Both the position numbers and the translations under genes were made by a program. Of a stretch of 64,000 bases of DNA, positions 61,062-64,000 are shown in pieces. Position 1 is the first letter of the stretch. Each line of letters begins with the position of its first letter. The notes under the pieces are model-generated. The model saw only the letters and a list, made by a program, of their open reading frames with translations. It was not told the origin of the DNA and did no database searches. Source of the stretch: Paenibacillus sp. (GTDB lineage: Bacteria; Bacillota; Bacilli; Paenibacillales; YIM-B00363); assembly GCF_031177825.1 (NCBI RefSeq), contig NZ_JAPSKE010000024.1:24656-88655 (forward strand), given 5' to 3'.

Positions 61062-61133
61062 GAAGGCTCCCCCGCAACGAAGGAAAAGCCCTCCGCCGAA
61101 GGGCGAAGGGCTGAGGGCTGAGCGGCGAGAGGG

Positions 61134-61613
61134 TTACCCCAAATACTTTTGAATATCGCGCTCCAAGTCTTCCGGCTTGTCGGTGGATGCGTAGCGCGTA
61201 ATGACGTTGCCTTGGCGATCGACGAGAAATTTCGTGAAGTTCCACTTGATCGACTTCGTGCCGAGAATGCCGGGCGCCTGCTTGGTCAAATACGTAAACA
61301 GCGGATGCGCGTCGTCGCCGTTCACGTCGACCTTCGCGAACAGCGGGAACGTCACGCCGAAGTTCGTTTCGCAGAAGCCGGCGATCGCCGCCTCGTCGCC
61401 CGGCTCTTGCCCGCCGAATTGGTTGCAAGGGAAGCCGAGAATTTCCAGGCCGTCGTCGCGGTATTTCTCGTAAAGCTCCTGAAAGCCCTTGTATTGCGGG
61501 GTGAAGCCGCATTCGCTGGCGGTGTTGACGATGAGCAGCACCTTGCCGCGATAGTCGGACATCGAGCGCTCTTCGCCTCGAATCGTTCTCGCGCTGAAAT
61601 CGTAGACGGACAT
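61134..61613 (-). CDS. Glutathione peroxidase-family (thioredoxin-dependent) peroxidase
   Basis: 159 residues from the ATG at 61613; an upstream frame to 61700 lacks a ribosome site. Catalytic motif NTASECGFTPQYKG with Cys35 in place of selenocysteine, FPCNQFGGQEPG with the resolving Cys, and KWNFTKFLVD with the Trp/Asn of the catalytic tetrad. In Bacilli such enzymes (BsaA) reduce peroxides using thioredoxin. GAAAGGAAGTTGACCCG precedes the start. Confidence 0.93.
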   Translation of the reverse strand: MSVYDFSARTIRGEERSMSDYRGKVLLIVNTASECGFTPQYKGFQELYEKYRDDGLEILGFPCNQFGGQEPGDEAAIAGFCETNFGVTFPLFAKVDVNGDDAHPLFTYLTKQAPGILGTKSIKWNFTKFLVDRQGNVITRYASTDKPEDLERDIQKYLG

Positions 61614-61745
61614 CGGGTCAACTTCCTTTCGCTCGCGCCGCAGCGCGATTGTTCCATAAATTGAACGTACCAAAGTCGTTCGGGAAACGCAACCGGACAA
61701 GGGGGCCTCTCGTATATGTTATCAAAAGGTTAGGAGGGCTCGACG

Positions 61746-61937
61746 ATGTTGAAAAAATTGTTGAAGACGCTTCTCTCGTCCTCGCACAAGAAGCATCACG
61801 GACCGCACTACGGCGGGTATAAGAAATTTAGCAGCAGCGATCATTTCCACAAGCCGACGTACGGAGTTCCCCCGAAGCACAATCAATACGGCCACGGCTA
61901 TTACAAGAAGAAGGGATACTCCAGCTACAGCAGTTAA
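61746..61937 (+). CDS. Small His/Lys/Tyr/Gly-rich protein, unrecognised
   Basis: 63 residues, basic and low-complexity: LKKLLKTLLSSSHKKHHG, then repeated GGYKKF, HFHKPTYG, KHNQYGHGYYKKKG, and YSSYSS. Such composition is common in spore-coat, exosporium or metal-binding peptides. GTTAGGAGGGCTCGACG gives a strong ribosome site before ATG 61746. Stops back-to-back with the kinase gene on the other strand. Confidence 0.75.
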   Translation: MLKKLLKTLLSSSHKKHHGPHYGGYKKFSSSDHFHKPTYGVPPKHNQYGHGYYKKKGYSSYSS

Positions 61938-62789
61938 TTACTTCGCGGAGGCGCGGATCGCGGCGTCCAAGTCGTCCCGCATCTCTTCGGCAGAAGCATA
62001 GGGCTGTTCCGTCATGAGCGACCGGCGGAGCAGCCTTTTCGTTTCCGGGGCGAGACTAGACAGTTCTTCTTCCCAGGTGCGTTCCTCGCGGGTTTCCGGA
62101 TATGAGCTGTATAGCAGAAAAAGAAGCAGATGCCCCATCGCGTAAAAATCGCTCGTCACGTCGATGCGCCGGCGGAGCTTCTTCTCCATCGGATCGTCGT
62201 CCAGAACGTCGTCCGGCACGGGATCCGGCGTACCGGGCCGCAGATCGCGGGCCAGTCCGAAATCGATCAAGTGCACGCGCTCGCCGTCGACGATGACGTT
62301 AGCGATCCGGATGTCGCGATGGACGATGCCCGCCGCATGGATATCCGCCACGACGTCGATCAGCCGCCGAAGAAGCAGCAACGCCTCCGCTTCGGTAAAC
62401 GTATGTTCCTCTTCGAACAACAGCTTCTCGAGACTGAGGCCGGGCACGTATTCCATCGCGAAGCAGAACGCGCCGCGGTAGCGGAAGCGATCCAACAGAC
62501 GCGGCACCGCGGGGTGGCGCAGCCGCTCCAGCATCGCGGTTTCCAGGCTGTACACCGCCTCCGTGCGGAGCGCGCCGCCGCGCAGCGGCTGAACGTGCTT
62601 CAGCACGCACGGCCGGTCTCCCGCGCGGCGGTCTCTGCACAAGTAGGCGAGGCCGTAGCTGCCTTCGCCGATCGGCTTAACGATCGTATACCGTCCCTTG
62701 ACGACGGCGCCGGGCCGGAACCAGGACAGCACCCTGCGGCGCTTCCAGCCGTTCCATACCCGGGCGGCGGCGTGCTTCCACGTCGGCAT
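61938..62789 (-). CDS. Serine/threonine protein kinase-like protein
   Basis: 283 residues. Glycine loop IGEGSYGLAYLC (residues 40-51), Lys64 in CVLKHV, Glu83, HRDIRIANV (catalytic Asp159, Asn164) and DFG (176-178). The residue two after the catalytic Asp is Arg instead of the usual Lys. No PASTA or other sensor domain, so it is cytoplasmic; it resembles the YrzF/PrkA-like small STPKs of Bacilli. Role unknown. Adjacent small His-rich and Gln-rich proteins may be spore-related, which makes sporulation a candidate context. Confidence 0.88.
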   Translation of the reverse strand: MPTWKHAAARVWNGWKRRRVLSWFRPGAVVKGRYTIVKPIGEGSYGLAYLCRDRRAGDRPCVLKHVQPLRGGALRTEAVYSLETAMLERLRHPAVPRLLDRFRYRGAFCFAMEYVPGLSLEKLLFEEEHTFTEAEALLLLRRLIDVVADIHAAGIVHRDIRIANVIVDGERVHLIDFGLARDLRPGTPDPVPDDVLDDDPMEKKLRRRIDVTSDFYAMGHLLLFLLYSSYPETREERTWEEELSSLAPETKRLLRRSLMTEQPYASAEEMRDDLDAAIRASAK

Positions 62790-62835
62790 GCTTCATCGCC
62801 CCTTTCTTTACAGTTTACCGGAGGAGCGGCACGGA

Positions 62836-62910
62836 ATGCCAGAAGAACGGGTGCCGTCGGAAATAATTCCGGTAACGGAAGCAACGCATCGTCGGCGCGG
62901 CCGATATTAA
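62836..62910 (+). CDS. Candidate 24-residue small protein
   Basis: ATG 62836, nine bases after GGAGGAG, reads 24 codons to TAA at 62908-62910. A strong plus-strand terminator begins at the next base. Ribosome site, short frame and immediate terminator form a complete minigene between the kinase and the next minus-strand gene. The peptide is hydrophilic with a basic HRRRGRY end. No homologue recognised; could equally be a non-coding transcript. Confidence 0.4.
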   Translation: MPEERVPSEIIPVTEATHRRRGRY

Positions 62911-62955
62911 GAAGAGGGACTTCGACGGCATACCGTCGAAGTCCCTCTTTTTTAT
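62911..62955 (+). terminator. Strong intrinsic terminator
   Basis: AAGAGGGACTTCGACGG, loop CATA, CCGTCGAAGTCCCTCTT: a perfect 17-bp stem, then a T-run on the plus strand. The minus-strand flank is weaker in T, so it serves mainly plus-strand transcription and secondarily the convergent gene. Confidence 0.9.
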
Positions 62956-63206
62956 TGAAGCGACTGAAGATTCTCTTTTTCTTCTTGCAGCTCGCTTTGC
63001 ACCAGCTGCGAAGCGTTGGGGTTGCCGGCGGATTGGGCTTGGTCGACGGAGCGGGACGCCTTTTCCAAGGAATTCTGAGCCTGTTGGATCATCTGATCGT
63101 TCGGCTTCGATTGCGCCATCGCGACGGCGTTATGCAGATGGTCGAGCGACTGTTGGGCTTGCGACAGCGGATTTTGCGACTGCATGCTGTTGCCTTGGTT
63201 TTTCAT
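62952..63206 (-). CDS. Small Gln/Ser-rich helical protein, unrecognised
   Basis: 84 residues, Gln/Ser/Ala/Asn-rich and predicted wholly helical (QAQQSLDHLHNAVAMAQ, MIQQAQNSLEKASRSVDQAQ, QSELQEEKENLQSLQ), with no Cys or membrane segment. A strong GGAGGAGATCCACCG precedes the ATG. Composition resembles small sporulation or coat-associated helical proteins. Function unknown. Confidence 0.75.
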   Translation of the reverse strand: MKNQGNSMQSQNPLSQAQQSLDHLHNAVAMAQSKPNDQMIQQAQNSLEKASRSVDQAQSAGNPNASQLVQSELQEEKENLQSLQ

Positions 63207-63385
63207 CGGTGGATCTCCTCCATAGAATGAAATGTAGGGAGTCCCTTGAAGGAATTCCTTCTATAGTTTCTGTAAATAGCGCCCAATTATGCGACGCGCC
63301 TAGCGCCGACCGACCGAAAACGGCTCTCCGCCTCGAACGCTATGGCAATTCCGCCGATCGCAAGGCGAAGGAGGAGGAATGCGCG

Positions 63386-63838
63386 ATGAACGAACCGAAC
63401 AGAAACCCGAATCCGAATTCGATCGATGCAGGAGAGGAGCGGCTGCCGCCGGCGCCTCGCGGGCCGCATGCGCCGCATCGACAGAACCGAATCGAAGATG
63501 ACCGCAGTTACTATATGTATCCGATGGAGGACTTCGGGCCGAGAAGAGAGACGCATGCGAAGCCGGCGCCTTGGTACAACCAGAGATGGGTGCTCGTCCT
63601 GGCGCTCATGATCGCCGTCGGCGCGATCGTCTTCGCGTTAACGAGCTTAACGCAAGAGGTGAGCGGCGTGAACGCGTCGATTCAGGAGCAGACGGCCGCG
63701 ATCGAAGAGCAGACGGGCGCGCTCGAAGGCATCGGCCGAGCGGTGACCGACCTGAAGGAGGCGGTGGCCGTCGGCTTCGATCGGTTGATCGACGAAGTCC
63801 GGGCCGCCGCGGCGCGGATGGGCGGCGGATCGGCGTAA
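63386..63838 (+). CDS. Single-pass membrane protein with extracytoplasmic coiled coil
   Basis: 150 residues from ATG 63386 (AAGGAGGAGGAATGCGCG). A Pro-rich N-terminal cytoplasmic part (1-64) is followed by one TM helix (about 68-90), then a heptad coiled coil VSGVNASIQEQTAAIEEQT and an amphipathic end. This resembles the neck of MCP-like proteins but has no signalling domain. Function unknown. It is the last complete gene in the window. Confidence 0.7.
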   Translation: MNEPNRNPNPNSIDAGEERLPPAPRGPHAPHRQNRIEDDRSYYMYPMEDFGPRRETHAKPAPWYNQRWVLVLALMIAVGAIVFALTSLTQEVSGVNASIQEQTAAIEEQTGALEGIGRAVTDLKEAVAVGFDRLIDEVRAAAARMGGGSA

Positions 63839-63889
63839 GCATAAAAATAACCTCCCCCGATCGAGCGTCAGGATGGTATTATCCCCTCA

Positions 63890-64000
63890 TGGTAGACAGT
63901 GAAAAAAGAGTCCATGGTATCATGGATGAAACACTGTTGACCGGAGGGGATTTTTCTATGCCGCCAAAGAAAGGGCAGAAGCAAATCCAATACAATGAGG
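63890..64000 (+). mobile_element. Left end of a probable IS3-family insertion sequence (cut by window edge)
   Basis: The end sequence TGGTAGACAGTGAAAAAAGA at 63890 is typical of IS3-family terminal repeats. It is followed after about 45 bp by a strong ribosome site (CCGGAGGGG) and a start codon. Only 111 bp are seen, so the right end and the target-site duplication cannot be checked. Confidence 0.5.
63958..64000 (+). CDS. Transposase OrfA-like start, truncated by window edge
   Basis: ATG 63958 reads MPPKKGQKQIQYNE and continues past the window. The KKGQ opening and its distance from the terminal repeat fit OrfA of IS3-family elements (helix-turn-helix protein made before the frameshift). The longer part is needed to prove it. 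Confidence 0.5.
   Translation, partial: MPPKKGQKQIQYNE

Noticed and set aside
61062..61133. Bidirectional terminator between fdhD and the peroxidase gene
   Set aside because: GC-rich repeats of CCCTC/GAGGG exist but no clean stem with a T-run.

Overview
The window is high-GC chromosomal DNA from an endospore-forming member of the Bacillota, most likely a Paenibacillus- or Cohnella-like Paenibacillaceae. This rests on the gene families: a PdaA-type muramic delta-lactam deacetylase, YesM/YesN two-component systems next to LplB/YtcP-type sugar permeases, SARP-type response regulators, 7TMR-DISM signalling proteins, a PadR regulator, TTG/GTG starts behind strong GGAGG sites, and a glutaminyl-tRNA synthetase. 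Base composition gives the usual high-GC artefact of long open frames on both strands; those are omitted. No tRNA, rRNA, CRISPR array, prophage or replication origin was seen.

Layout. 1-13.8 kb: epimerase tail, acetyltransferase, TetM-like ribosomal protection GTPase (minus), DEAD-box helicase, DinB, nagA, small P-loop kinase, 14-TM drug exporter, adaA-ogt-methyltransferase repair cluster, XRE regulator with peptide deformylase, GPH sugar symporter, HNH protein (minus). 13.9-23.4 kb: DinB, two small membrane proteins, HD-GYP phosphodiesterase, iron alcohol dehydrogenase (minus), cold-shock protein, GGDEF-EAL protein, EamA transporter, pdaA. 23.5-36.6 kb: a signalling block with a two-kinase hybrid receptor plus SARP regulator, CheY-like protein, Gfo/Idh oxidoreductase, 7TMR-DISM-GGDEF cyclase followed by the decayed end of an EAL domain and a 105-bp tandem repeat, then an OmpR/HK pair driving a LanFEG-type ABC exporter. 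36.6-46.6 kb: glnS, two small membrane proteins, a secreted Cu/Zn SOD fused to a copper-amine-oxidase-like domain, a second OmpR/HK-ABC-FtsX module, and a guanidine-I riboswitch controlling sugE (minus). 46.6-54.9 kb: YesM-YesN, lipoprotein solute-binding protein, two sugar permeases and a secreted beta-helix protein, a coherent polysaccharide sensing, uptake and degradation locus. 55-64 kb: PadR operon, DedA, ExoD, DUF2294, an FdhF/YdeP oxidoreductase with FdhD, glutathione peroxidase (minus), Ser/Thr kinase (minus), small spore- or envelope-like proteins, and the left end of a probable IS3-family element cut by the window edge.

The theme is environmental and envelope sensing: at least five two-component modules, three c-di-GMP enzymes within about 16 kb, two antimicrobial-peptide-type ABC exporters each directly behind its own OmpR/HK pair, and a riboswitch-controlled guanidinium exporter. 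No single undescribed system stands out. The most unusual signals are non-coding or relic: the EAL remnant and the 105-bp repeats (31.2-31.75 kb), paired 14-bp direct repeats in front of the LanFEG-type exporter, and several perfect inverted repeats placed on promoters (10.86, 54.99 and 57.35 kb).
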